A stretch of 37,153 nucleotides of DNA from Spirochaetota bacterium (GTDB lineage Bacteria; Spirochaetota; UBA4802; UBA5368), in contig JADFDB010000009.1 in assembly GCA_018263175.1 (NCBI GenBank), forward strand, positions 1 through 37,153, in the 5' to 3' direction. The notes beneath the pieces were generated by a model that worked only from the letters and a program-made list of their open reading frames with translations, ran no database searches and was not told where the DNA came from. The translations under genes were made by a program, and so were the position numbers. This document shows positions 26,807 to 34,722 of this stretch, piece by piece; the stretch's first letter is position 1; every line of letters begins with the position of its first letter.

Positions 26807-28048
26807 ATGATCGTCATCGTAACGGGAGTGGCGGCGTTTTCGTTCATCATCATCGCGCTCGGTCTCGTCATCATTGCGGCCGAATCGCGCCTGGCCCCCA
26901 AAGGCTCCGCGCGCATCGTCATCAATGAGGACGCCGACAAGGCCTTCGAGGCCCGTCCCGGCGGCTCCCTGCTCACCATCCTCTCGCAGCAGGGCATACT
27001 CCTGCCCTCCGCCTGCGGCGGCAAGGGGACCTGCGGCACCTGCAAATGCCGGGTCCCCGAGGGCGGCGGCGACATACTCCCCACGGAAACGACGCACATC
27101 ACCCGCGCCATGGAGAAACAGCACTGGCGGCTTTCGTGCCAGGTGAAGGTGCGCGGCGACATGGCCGTCCGCGTTCCCGAGGAGATCTTCTCGATAAAAA
27201 AATTGGACTGTGAGGTGGTCTCGAACGATAACGTGGCCACGTTCATCAAGGAATTCGTCGTACGCCTTCCCGAGGGCGAATCGCTCGATTTCAAACCCGG
27301 CGGCTATATACAGATCGACATTCCGCCGTACGAAATCGACTTCGTGAACGACATCGAGGTGGATGCGGAGTATAGCGACGACTGGAAGCGCCTCGACATA
27401 TTCGAGTTCAAATCGAGGAACACCTCGACCGATACGCGCGCCTACTCCATGGCCAACCACCCGGCCGAGGGAAATCTCATCAAGCTCGACGTCCGCATCG
27501 CCACGCCACCATGGGACTTCAGGCGCAAACACTTCAGCGACCTTCCGCCGGGAGTCGGGTCATCGTATATCTTCAGCCGCAAACCGGGCGACCGGGTTTC
27601 CGTTGCGGGCCCCTTCGGCGAGTTCTTCATACAGGAGACCGACCGCGAGATGATGTACATCGGCGGCGGGGCGGGCATGGCGCCGCTGCGCTCGCACATC
27701 TTCCACCTCTTTCACACCGTGAAGACGAAGCGGCGGGTAAACTACTGGTACGGTGCGCGCTCGAAGCGTGAGATCTTCTACGAGGACGAGTTCAGAGCGA
27801 TTGAAAAGAAGCATAAAAACTTTTCGTTCAACATCGCCCTTTCCGAGCCGCTTCCCGACGACAACTGGAAGGGCAACACGGGGTTCATACACCAGGCGGT
27901 GTACGAAAACTATTTAAAGAAACATCCCGCCCCCGAGGAGATCGAGTACTACCTCTGCGGCCCGCCGATGATGCTCGAGGCCGTGCAGAAGATGCTCTAC
28001 GACCTCGGCGTCGAAGCGGAGATGATCCGTTTCGACGAGTTCGGCTGA
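26807..28048 (+). CDS. nqrF: Na+-translocating NADH-quinone reductase subunit F
   Basis: A 413-residue NADH-oxidising subunit. An N-terminal membrane helix (1-25) is followed by a [2Fe-2S] domain with C70, C76, C79 and C111 (ACGGKGTCGTCKC). A ferredoxin-reductase module comes next, with FAD motif RAYSMAN and NAD-site motifs MMYIGGGAGMAPLRSH and YYLCGPPMM. It takes electrons from NADH and passes them into the complex. It is complete and of usual length. It ends the nqr operon. No apbE follows. Confidence 0.95.
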   Translation: MIVIVTGVAAFSFIIIALGLVIIAAESRLAPKGSARIVINEDADKAFEARPGGSLLTILSQQGILLPSACGGKGTCGTCKCRVPEGGGDILPTETTHITRAMEKQHWRLSCQVKVRGDMAVRVPEEIFSIKKLDCEVVSNDNVATFIKEFVVRLPEGESLDFKPGGYIQIDIPPYEIDFVNDIEVDAEYSDDWKRLDIFEFKSRNTSTDTRAYSMANHPAEGNLIKLDVRIATPPWDFRRKHFSDLPPGVGSSYIFSRKPGDRVSVAGPFGEFFIQETDREMMYIGGGAGMAPLRSHIFHLFHTVKTKRRVNYWYGARSKREIFYEDEFRAIEKKHKNFSFNIALSEPLPDDNWKGNTGFIHQAVYENYLKKHPAPEEIEYYLCGPPMMLEAVQKMLYDLGVEAEMIRFDEFG

Positions 28049-28056
28049 TACCGTCA

Positions 28057-28079
28057 CTCCCGCGCAGCGCCCACGGGAG
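28057..28079. terminator. Weak hairpin between convergent nqrF and the membrane-protein gene
   Basis: CTCCCG (28057-28062) pairs with CGGGAG (28074-28079) across an 11-base loop in the 38-base gap between two convergent stops. There is no T-run on either side, so this is only a terminator-like candidate. Confidence 0.3.
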
Positions 28080-28086
28080 GCCCCTT

Positions 28087-29343
28087 CTACTTGCCCGGCG
28101 CGCCGCCGAGCCCCTCGAGGAGCGCGCGGTATTTCGCCGCCGATTCCTTACTCCCTGTCCTCTCGTACGCGTCGGCTATTTCGTCGTACGCGTAGCGGAG
28201 GCGGGTTTCTGCGAGCTTTTTAATCACCTTCCCGGAGCGGATGTCCTCATTCAAACCGCTGATTTCTTTGGTATACAGTTCTATCGCCTTCTGCAGGGAG
28301 CGCTGTTCCTCGGCACGTCTGGACAGAGAGGCGTAAAAGTTGGCCATGCAATAATAGGCGGTACCGTTCTCCTTGCCGCCCGCTATCCGCCGTTTCTTTT
28401 CCTCTATCGCCATGGAGATAAGTGATCGCGCGCGCTCCTCGTCGCCTTTTTTTTTGAGAAAGGCCGCGTAATTATACAACGTATCCGGGTTTCGAAGCTC
28501 CGGGGTGGCGATCAGGTGCTTGAAGACCTTTTCGGCCTGGGTGTCCAGTCCGCGCCGCGGATATTCCTTTACGGCAAAGAGGTTCATACGGGAGCTCAGG
28601 GCATCGGGCCACGGCCAGCGCACGGACAGCGGAACGGCGCTCAGAAGGATCGCGCCTGCAAGAGCGAGGGCCGGAAGCCCCTGCGAACGAATGGGACCGG
28701 GCTCAGGACCGGTCGTATACAGAATATCGAGCGAAACAAGACTGAAACCGAACGCAAACAGAAGCTCGTTCAGCTCTTCCGATTTGGGGATGATGCCGAG
28801 GTACGCAAAAATAATCGCCAGGATAAAATACGGCGACGCGTGCGGCGGTATCTTCGGCACCTTCAGCCGCCCCAGCAGGCGCCCGAACGCGCCGAGCCTC
28901 GACCAGGGAATCCAGGAGAGCAGCAGCCAGGCAAGCATCCCGTTGTGAAAGATCATCTTGGTGTGCCGTACGAAGCTCAGGTTGTGGAGGTTGAACTCGC
29001 GCTGGTGATTGTGCTCCATGAAGAAATCCGAGGTTTCTATTCCTATAATGCGCTGGCCCCAGCTGATCTCCTCCATGCCCACGAAAAACATGAAAAGCAG
29101 AAGGAGTGCGCACATCATCGTCCGCGCGTCCCTGTTCCGTATCATCGCCCACGCAAGAAGGAAACAGCCCGCAAGATACGCGGTCGTGGTGGCATACTCG
29201 GCGGGGGTACTCTCGGATATGAGATACACGTACCATACCGGAAAGAAGTAATAGAGCGCCATTATGGCTGCAAAAATCGCCGCGCACACACCGCTGTTAA
29301 TCAGAATTGATTTATTCCTAATGGAGAGCCTGTTTATCATCAT
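28087..29343 (-). CDS. Polytopic membrane protein with C-terminal TPR-like tail
   Basis: A 418-residue protein. The N-terminal 250 residues hold about seven hydrophobic helices. A conserved-looking polar segment lies after the third (GMEEISWGQRI, then HNHQREFNLHN, about 89-121). I recall this segment from a widespread uncharacterised membrane family. The clustered acidic, Trp and His residues could be an active or metal site (inference). Residues about 280-410 are helical repeats of TPR type (TLYNYAAFLKKKGDEERARSL; YRALLEGLGG at the end), probably cytosolic or periplasmic. AGAGGA lies five bases before the ATG. It stands alone, flanked by a convergent nqrF and a 406-base gap with repeats. Confidence 0.75.
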   Translation of the reverse strand: MMINRLSIRNKSILINSGVCAAIFAAIMALYYFFPVWYVYLISESTPAEYATTTAYLAGCFLLAWAMIRNRDARTMMCALLLLFMFFVGMEEISWGQRIIGIETSDFFMEHNHQREFNLHNLSFVRHTKMIFHNGMLAWLLLSWIPWSRLGAFGRLLGRLKVPKIPPHASPYFILAIIFAYLGIIPKSEELNELLFAFGFSLVSLDILYTTGPEPGPIRSQGLPALALAGAILLSAVPLSVRWPWPDALSSRMNLFAVKEYPRRGLDTQAEKVFKHLIATPELRNPDTLYNYAAFLKKKGDEERARSLISMAIEEKKRRIAGGKENGTAYYCMANFYASLSRRAEEQRSLQKAIELYTKEISGLNEDIRSGKVIKKLAETRLRYAYDEIADAYERTGSKESAAKYRALLEGLGGAPGK

Positions 29344-29456
29344 CGTCCTCTGGATTCATCGTTGCCGGAATCAGGGCGCTGGCACCTGACATGGACAGAA
29401 TGAAGTCGGAACGCCTGATTTCAATGATAATTTATTTATTATTAAAATATTCATAT

Positions 29457-29544
29457 TAGAGTTGTTGCATAACTGGAATTGATCGGTTTCCCCCCGCCTG
29501 CGGCGGGGGGAAACCCGATATCCGCAAGATATGAAACAAGTCTA
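29457..29544 (+). repeat. Dispersed hairpin repeat, copy C
   Basis: This is the best preserved copy. Ends TAGAGTTGTTGCATA and TATGAAACAAGTCTA are imperfect inverted repeats, with TA at both outer edges. The central stem GGTTTCCCCCCGCC (29485-29498) pairs perfectly with 29502-29515 around a TGC loop, followed by CGATATCC. It lies in a non-coding gap. Confidence 0.8.
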
Positions 29545-29584
29545 TTTTTGGTTTTATAGCATTTCACGAAATGATTAGTGCACT

Positions 29585-29665
29585 GTCATTCCGGCCGTAG
29601 TGATAACGGATTGCCGGAATCTCATAAAACTGGCACCATGCTATTCCCACCTTCGCGGGAATGAC
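29585..29665 (+). repeat. GTCATTCC-bounded palindromic element
   Basis: This 81-bp element starts GTCATTCCGGCCGTAG and ends CTTCGCGGGAATGAC. The reverse complement of the end is GTCATTCCCGCGAAG, so the ends are imperfect inverted repeats. It contains two internal hairpins: ATTCCGGC/GCCGGAAT (29588-29595 with 29613-29620) and ATTCCC/GGGAAT (29643-29648 with 29657-29662). GTCATTCCCGCG-type dispersed repeats are common in many bacteria. Confidence 0.65.
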
Positions 29666-29749
29666 AAAAAATTATCTAATTCAATCGTTACCCGCCATAA
29701 TAGAAGCTTTAGGATAAGGTGTTCCGTGCCGGAACCGACGGTCGGGGGC

Positions 29750-30679
29750 CTATACCCCAAGCCGGCGCGCGTGCGAAACGAACACGTCCTCGAGCGTGGC
29801 ACTGACCTCCTCTATGCTGAACCCGGCAACCCCCTTTTCACGGAGTGCCCTGGTAAGCTCGCGCTTCAGCGGAAAACCCTTTTCGCACATAATGTGAATG
29901 TCGCTTCCGAAAATGGCCGCCTCCTCGATGAAGGGGAGCGCTTCGACGTGCTCGAACACCTCGATGAAGTTCTCCACCCGAAGTGACCACACGCCGTACG
30001 GGAGTGCCGCTTTGAGTGCGGCGGGCGAATCGAGCGCGATGATTTTCCCCGCGATGATGAGCGCCATCCGGTCGCAGTGCTCGGCCTCGTCCATGTAGTG
30101 CGTCGTCACGAAGATGGTCTTGCCATTTCGCGAGAAATCGTAGATGATCTCCCAGAAGGTACGCCTCATGATGGGGTCCACCCCGGAGGTCGGCTCGTCG
30201 AGAAAGAGCACCGGCGGGTCGTGCAGAATCGCACCGCCGAGCGCGAGCCGCTGCTTTACCCCGCCGGGGAGGCTTTGCACCGGCGCGTCCTGCCGCCTTC
30301 CGATCTCCGCCATTTTCATCACGTATGCGATGCGCTCGCGAAGTTTCGCTCCCTCGAGCCCGTAGATGCTGCCGAAAAACTCCAGGTTCTCCCGCACCGT
30401 CAGGTCGTCGTACAGCGAGAACTTCTGCGACATGTAGCCGATGACGGTCTTGATGCTCTCCTGGGCGGTCATGATATCGAACCCGGCCACACTTCCCTCC
30501 CCGGCCGTCGGCGCCAGAATGCCGCAGAGCATGCGGATGGTCGTACTCTTCCCGGCGCCGTTGGGCCCGAGGAACCCGAAGATCTCGCCCGTGCGGACCG
30601 TGAAGCTGATATCGTTCACCGCGTAAAAATCGCCGAACCGTTTAGTGAGGTTGTGGACCTCTACCGAATTCCCGTTCAT
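29750..30679 (-). CDS. ABC transporter ATP-binding protein (second of two in the operon)
   Basis: A 309-residue ATPase of the ABC-2 exporter class. It has Walker A GPNGAGKST (38-46) and a signature loop LPGGVKQRLALG, with P in place of the usual S. Walker B is VLFLDEPTSGVDP, and the H-loop is TTHYMDEAEHCD. The roughly 80-residue C-terminal extension is typical of YbhF/DrrA-type proteins. It is the last gene of the export operon, 11 bases after a permease. It matches one half of E. coli YbhF, whose two ATPase domains are fused. Confidence 0.92.
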   Translation of the reverse strand: MNGNSVEVHNLTKRFGDFYAVNDISFTVRTGEIFGFLGPNGAGKSTTIRMLCGILAPTAGEGSVAGFDIMTAQESIKTVIGYMSQKFSLYDDLTVRENLEFFGSIYGLEGAKLRERIAYVMKMAEIGRRQDAPVQSLPGGVKQRLALGGAILHDPPVLFLDEPTSGVDPIMRRTFWEIIYDFSRNGKTIFVTTHYMDEAEHCDRMALIIAGKIIALDSPAALKAALPYGVWSLRVENFIEVFEHVEALPFIEEAAIFGSDIHIMCEKGFPLKRELTRALREKGVAGFSIEEVSATLEDVFVSHARRLGV

Positions 30680-30690
30680 CGCCGCGCCCC

Positions 30691-31848
30691 CTATTCCATT
30701 TTCCTGCTGAAACGCCGCACGCTGAAGAAAAGCAGCACGGTGCCGAGGGCGAAGAGCGCGAGCATATCGGGCCAGAGCACGCTCATGCCCACCCCCTTCA
30801 AAAATGTCACGCGGATGATCGTGGTAAAAAACCGGAGCGGATTGAGAAAGGTCATTACCTGTATCGGCGCCGGCATCGCATAGATCGGGAACATGAAACC
30901 CGAAAAGAGGATCGCCGGCACGAAGAAGAGGAAGGTTGAAAGCATGGCCTGCTGCTGCGTCCGCGAGACCGTCGAGATGAAGAGCCCCACGGCGAGCGTC
31001 GAGATGATGAACAGCAAGCCCGAAAAGAGCAGCAGCGAAAAGCTCCCGTTGAAGGGCACGTCGAACCAGACGATCGCGGCGAGCGTCACAACAAAGATGT
31101 CGAAGAAGCCGATGATCGCGAAGGGAATCGTCTTCCCGGCCACGAATTCGATCGGGCGAAGGGGCGAGACGATGAGCTGCTCCATGGTGCCGGTCTCGCG
31201 CTCCTTCACCACGGACATCGAGGTGAGCATGATCGTAATGAGCGCGATGAGGAGCCCCAGCACTCCCGGAAGCAGAAAGTTCCGCGATGCGAGGTCGGGA
31301 TTGAAAAGCGCTCGTTCGGCGAGCTTCACGTCCTGCTTCATCCGCATGCCGCCAAGCTCCCGTGAAAGCACGAGCATACGAACTCTGTCCTGAAAGTACT
31401 CGAATGAGAATCCGCCGGCTACCTGGTTGACGTACGCCATGATCACCGAGGCCCTGCTCGAGTCGGTCCCGTCTACTATGAGCTGCACCTCGGCCCCCCG
31501 GCCCGATTTCACCCTGTTCGAGAAGCCCCTGCCGATATGGAGCATCATGTCGGCCTCGCCCCGGTCCAGGAGATCCGAGGATTCGGCCGGGGAGTCCGCA
31601 AACGCGGCAAGGTGAAAATAACCGCTCGCAGTGAAGCGCCGGACGAAATCGCGGCTTGCGGACGAGCGGTCCTCGTCGACGAGCACCATGCTGATATCGC
31701 TGACATCGGTGTTCACCGCATAGCCGAAGATGAGGAGCATGATGATGGGTGAGCCGAAGAGCACGCCGATCATCCTTTTGTCGCGAAGCACCTGCTTGAA
31801 CTCCTTCACGACCACGCTTTTAAGAATGTTCTTCCGCATCCATTTCAT
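30691..31848 (-). CDS. ABC-2 type permease (second)
   Basis: A 385-residue permease. The first helix (MIGVLFGSPIIMLLIFGYAV) is followed by a large extracytoplasmic domain (about 45-180, VLVDEDRSSASRDFVRRF). Five further helices follow, with the conserved VKERETGTMEQLIVSPLRPIEF cytosolic segment. This is the layout of YbhR/YbhS. I chose ATG 31848 (MKWMRKN), which overlaps the upstream permease stop and has GGAGG eight bases ahead. The frame is open further upstream but antisense-like in content. It probably forms a heterodimer with the first permease. Confidence 0.9.
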   Translation of the reverse strand: MKWMRKNILKSVVVKEFKQVLRDKRMIGVLFGSPIIMLLIFGYAVNTDVSDISMVLVDEDRSSASRDFVRRFTASGYFHLAAFADSPAESSDLLDRGEADMMLHIGRGFSNRVKSGRGAEVQLIVDGTDSSRASVIMAYVNQVAGGFSFEYFQDRVRMLVLSRELGGMRMKQDVKLAERALFNPDLASRNFLLPGVLGLLIALITIMLTSMSVVKERETGTMEQLIVSPLRPIEFVAGKTIPFAIIGFFDIFVVTLAAIVWFDVPFNGSFSLLLFSGLLFIISTLAVGLFISTVSRTQQQAMLSTFLFFVPAILFSGFMFPIYAMPAPIQVMTFLNPLRFFTTIIRVTFLKGVGMSVLWPDMLALFALGTVLLFFSVRRFSRKME

Positions 31849-33002
31849 GAGCGCGCCTCCGGAAGCCGCATCGAGAGCTTTTTTATGCTTCCCGCGAACA
31901 CGAGAAGCGCGAAGACCGAGAGAAACACGATCTGCGTCCATAAAAGAGTGGCGCTCACGCCCTTGAGCGCGATCCCCTTGATGAGCACGATCAGGTACCT
32001 TGCCGGAATGAGATAGGTGATGCCCTGGACGACGACCGGCATGCTCTTGATCGGAAAGATGAAGCCCGACAGAATGAACGAGGGCAGGTAGGTCACCACC
32101 ATCGCGGCCTGCACCGAGAGCACCTGCACGCGCGTCGCCGCGGATATGAGTATCCCCATGCACGAGGTCCCCGTCAGGAAGAGGAGCGACACGAGGGCGA
32201 GCTCAACAAAGCTACCCCTGAGTGGAACGTCGAAGACGAAGTATCCGAGCGTGATGGTGGCCGCCACATCGAAGAGCCCGATGAGGAGATAGGGGATGAG
32301 CTTGCCGAGCACGAGCTCGAAGCCGCGCACCGGCGTGGTGATGAGCGTCTCCATGGTGCCGCGCTCCCACTCGCGCGAGATGGTGAGCGAGGCGATGAGC
32401 GCGGAGATGATGGCGAGGATGAGGACGACGAGCCCCGGGACGATGAAGTTCTTGCTCTCGAGCTCGGGGTTGTACCAGATCCTGCTGCGGATCTCCACGG
32501 GAATCTCAGGACTTCGTATACCCGATCGGGCCAGCTCTTTGATCTTTAAATCCAGGTTAAAGTTCATGATAATCGCACTCGCGTAGCCGATGGCGACCGT
32601 CGCGGTGGTGGAGTCCGATCCGTCGGTTATGAGCTGCACAGCGGTGCTCTTGCCCGATTTAAAGCGGCGCTCGAAGCCGGTCGGAATGACGAGCGCCATG
32701 GCGATACGCTCGCGGTCGATGAGCCGGTCGATCTCGGCGTAGCTCTGCACATGGCCGCGCATGGAAAGGTACTCCGTATGTGAGAACTTCTCCACGAAAC
32801 GACGCGAGAGCGTGCTTCGATCCTGGTCGTAGACGGCCATTCCGACGTTCGTCACGTCGACCGTCAGCGCATAGCCGAAGAGCATGATAAGGAGCGCCGG
32901 TGCAACGAGCGAGAGGATGAGGCTTCGCGAATCGCGCCGCACCTGCAGCCACTCCTTGCCGGCCACGGCGAAGATGCGGACCAGAGATTTGCCGGTTTTC
33001 AT
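31845..33002 (-). CDS. ABC-2 type permease (first)
   Basis: A 385-residue permease, a clear paralogue of the next gene downstream and of the same length. It has an N-terminal helix (LILSLVAPALLIMLFGYALTV) and an extracytoplasmic domain with VYDQDRSTLSRRFVEKF. The coupling segment is SREWERGTMETLITTPVRGFEL, followed by further helices. It overlaps the ATPase gene before it and the permease after it by four bases each. The substrate is not deducible. E. coli relatives export cationic or antibiotic-like compounds. Confidence 0.92.
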   Translation of the reverse strand: MKTGKSLVRIFAVAGKEWLQVRRDSRSLILSLVAPALLIMLFGYALTVDVTNVGMAVYDQDRSTLSRRFVEKFSHTEYLSMRGHVQSYAEIDRLIDRERIAMALVIPTGFERRFKSGKSTAVQLITDGSDSTTATVAIGYASAIIMNFNLDLKIKELARSGIRSPEIPVEIRSRIWYNPELESKNFIVPGLVVLILAIISALIASLTISREWERGTMETLITTPVRGFELVLGKLIPYLLIGLFDVAATITLGYFVFDVPLRGSFVELALVSLLFLTGTSCMGILISAATRVQVLSVQAAMVVTYLPSFILSGFIFPIKSMPVVVQGITYLIPARYLIVLIKGIALKGVSATLLWTQIVFLSVFALLVFAGSIKKLSMRLPEARS

Positions 33003-33919
33003 CGGTTCCCCCCCCCGGAGATGATCTCCATAAAACAGTTTTCGAGCGTCGGCACCTTCGTCTCGGCCGCGCCGGCCCGAATGCCCTTCCGCGAGAGCAC
33101 GGTCCGAATGCGTCTATCGGCGCGCTTCGCGTCGTCCACGAAGAACCGCAGGGCCCTTCCCTCGCGGATGACGAAACCGAATTCTCCGCTCTCCTTGAGC
33201 GCCTCCTCGGCCTTCCAGACGTCCGAGGGCCGTATCTCGACGAGTGTCCTGCCTGTCCCGCTCTTTATCTCACCCGGCGTACCCGTAACGATAAAACGCC
33301 CCTCGTACATGAGCGCGACCCTGTTGCAGCGCTCGGCCTCGTCGAGATAGGCCGTGCTCACCACAATCGTCACGCCCTCCGCCAGCAGGCCGTAGAGGAT
33401 CTTCCAGAACTCGCGCCGCGAAACCGGGTCCACGCCGTTGGTCGGCTCGTCGAGCAGGATGAGCTTCGGGCGGTGCACCAGAGAGCAGGCGAGCCCGAGC
33501 TTCTGTTTCATGCCGCCCGAGAGCTTTCCGGCAAGGCGGTCCTTGAAGGGACCGAGCCTGCTGAACTCGTACAGGCCCTTCTCGCGTTCGGCGATCTCGC
33601 GACGGGAAACGCCGAAGACCCGTCCGAAGAAATGGATGTTCTCCTCGACGGTAAGGTCTTCGTACAACCCGAAACGCTGCGGCATGTACGCCAGGTTCTC
33701 CTTAATCGTAAAGGGGTCGGAGGCCGCGTCGACGCCTCCGACCTCAATGCTTCCCTTATTGGGAGGGAGTATCCCCGCGACCATCCGGAGCAGGGTGCTC
33801 TTCCCCGCCCCGTCCGGGCCTACTATCCCGAATATCTCCCCCTCGTTTACGGAAAAGGAGAGGTCCCGAACGGCGTGCGTATCACCGAAGCTTTTCGAGA
33901 CGTTACGCGCGCGTATCAT
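32999..33919 (-). CDS. ABC transporter ATP-binding protein (first of two in the operon)
   Basis: A 306-residue ATPase with Walker A GPDGAGKST (34-42), signature KLSGGMKQKLGLA, Walker B LILLDEPTNGVDP and switch region STAYLDEAERCN. The canonical H-loop histidine is replaced by A-Y in STAYLDEA, where its paralogue has TTHYMDEA. In YbhF-like tandem ATPases such asymmetry can mark a degenerate site. It overlaps the HlyD-type gene and the permease gene by four bases each. Confidence 0.92.
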   Translation of the reverse strand: MIRARNVSKSFGDTHAVRDLSFSVNEGEIFGIVGPDGAGKSTLLRMVAGILPPNKGSIEVGGVDAASDPFTIKENLAYMPQRFGLYEDLTVEENIHFFGRVFGVSRREIAEREKGLYEFSRLGPFKDRLAGKLSGGMKQKLGLACSLVHRPKLILLDEPTNGVDPVSRREFWKILYGLLAEGVTIVVSTAYLDEAERCNRVALMYEGRFIVTGTPGEIKSGTGRTLVEIRPSDVWKAEEALKESGEFGFVIREGRALRFFVDDAKRADRRIRTVLSRKGIRAGAAETKVPTLENCFMEIISGGGNR

Positions 33920-34722
33920 CTCTTTTCTCCGTTCGTTATGATGACCGCGTCGGCCGGCATGCCCGGCTTCAGCGTCTGGTCGGGGTTGTCGATCGCGACC
34001 TTTACCGCGAAGACGAGCTTGACCCGCTCCTCCTTCGTCTGGATGGTCTTGGGCGTAAACTCCGCCTTGTTCGAGATTGCGACCACTTTCCCGGCAAACG
34101 CCCTGCCGGGGAAGGAATCGACGTACACCTCCACCTTCTGGCCGAGCTTCACGAGCCCGAGCTTTACCTCATTGACGTAAACGTACATCCATGGACGGGT
34201 GATGTCCGCGATCGTGACGATCGGCGTTCCGGGGAAGGCCATCTCTCCAACCTCGAGGTTCGTATCGAGCACCACGCCGCCTATCGGCGCGTAGAGGACG
34301 GCATTGGTGATCGAGGCCGACACCTGCTCGTGCGCCGCGCGCGCGACGCGATAGGCCGTTTCGGCATTGTCGAGATCGCGGCGTGAAACCGATCCCGTGG
34401 CAAAAAGAGATTTTATGCGGGCAAGGTTCCGCTCCGCGTTCGTGAGATTGGCCCGTGCGGAGCTTTGCTGGGCAGAAAGCTCGTCGTACTCGAGACGCAC
34501 CAGAAGCTCGCCCCGGCCGACAGACTCTCCCTCAGCCTTCGGCAGGTTCGCCACGCGGCCGGCTATCTTCGAACTCATTTCGATCTCGGTCACCTCGACG
34601 GTACCCGAGCCCTCGATACGGGCATCGTCCTCCCCGATGTGGCGGAACACCTCGAAATAGAGCGCCGCTCCGGCAAGCACCGCGGCGACGAGTACGAGCG
34701 GGATTATCTTTTTTTTGTTCAT
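33916..34722 (-). CDS. HlyD/MFP-family periplasmic adaptor (YbhG-like)
   Basis: A 268-residue membrane-fusion protein. An N-terminal anchor (IIPLVLVAAVLAGAALYFEVF) precedes the first lipoyl half (VTEIEMSSKIAGRVANL). A short alpha-helical hairpin (about 78-135) and the second lipoyl half (VLYAPIGGVVLDTNLEVGEM) follow. The beta-barrel end is KAEFTPKTIQTKEERVKLVFAVKV, which is typical of YbhG. It bridges the inner-membrane ABC transporter and the outer-membrane factor encoded just upstream, with four-base overlaps on both sides. Confidence 0.92.
   Translation of the reverse strand: MNKKKIIPLVLVAAVLAGAALYFEVFRHIGEDDARIEGSGTVEVTEIEMSSKIAGRVANLPKAEGESVGRGELLVRLEYDELSAQQSSARANLTNAERNLARIKSLFATGSVSRRDLDNAETAYRVARAAHEQVSASITNAVLYAPIGGVVLDTNLEVGEMAFPGTPIVTIADITRPWMYVYVNEVKLGLVKLGQKVEVYVDSFPGRAFAGKVVAISNKAEFTPKTIQTKEERVKLVFAVKVAIDNPDQTLKPGMPADAVIITNGEKR

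Larger units (their letters stand above)
29344..29749. other. 406-base repeat-rich, AT-richer gap
   Basis: It is notably AT-richer than the genes around it. It contains hairpin repeat copy C (29457-29544) and the GTCATTCC-bounded element (29585-29665). TTGCCGGAATC occurs twice (29362-29372 and 29611-29621), each followed 6-8 bases later by CTGGCACC. This suggests that a degenerate second copy of the latter element lies near 29360. A short GTTCCG/CGGAAC hairpin (29721-29735) lies beyond the ABC operon end. I see no gene here. Confidence 0.6.

Noticed and set aside
22266-28048. Assignment of the operon as Rnf
   Set aside because: The first subunit is NqrA, not RnfC. NqrF has the [2Fe-2S] and ferredoxin-reductase modules that Rnf lacks.
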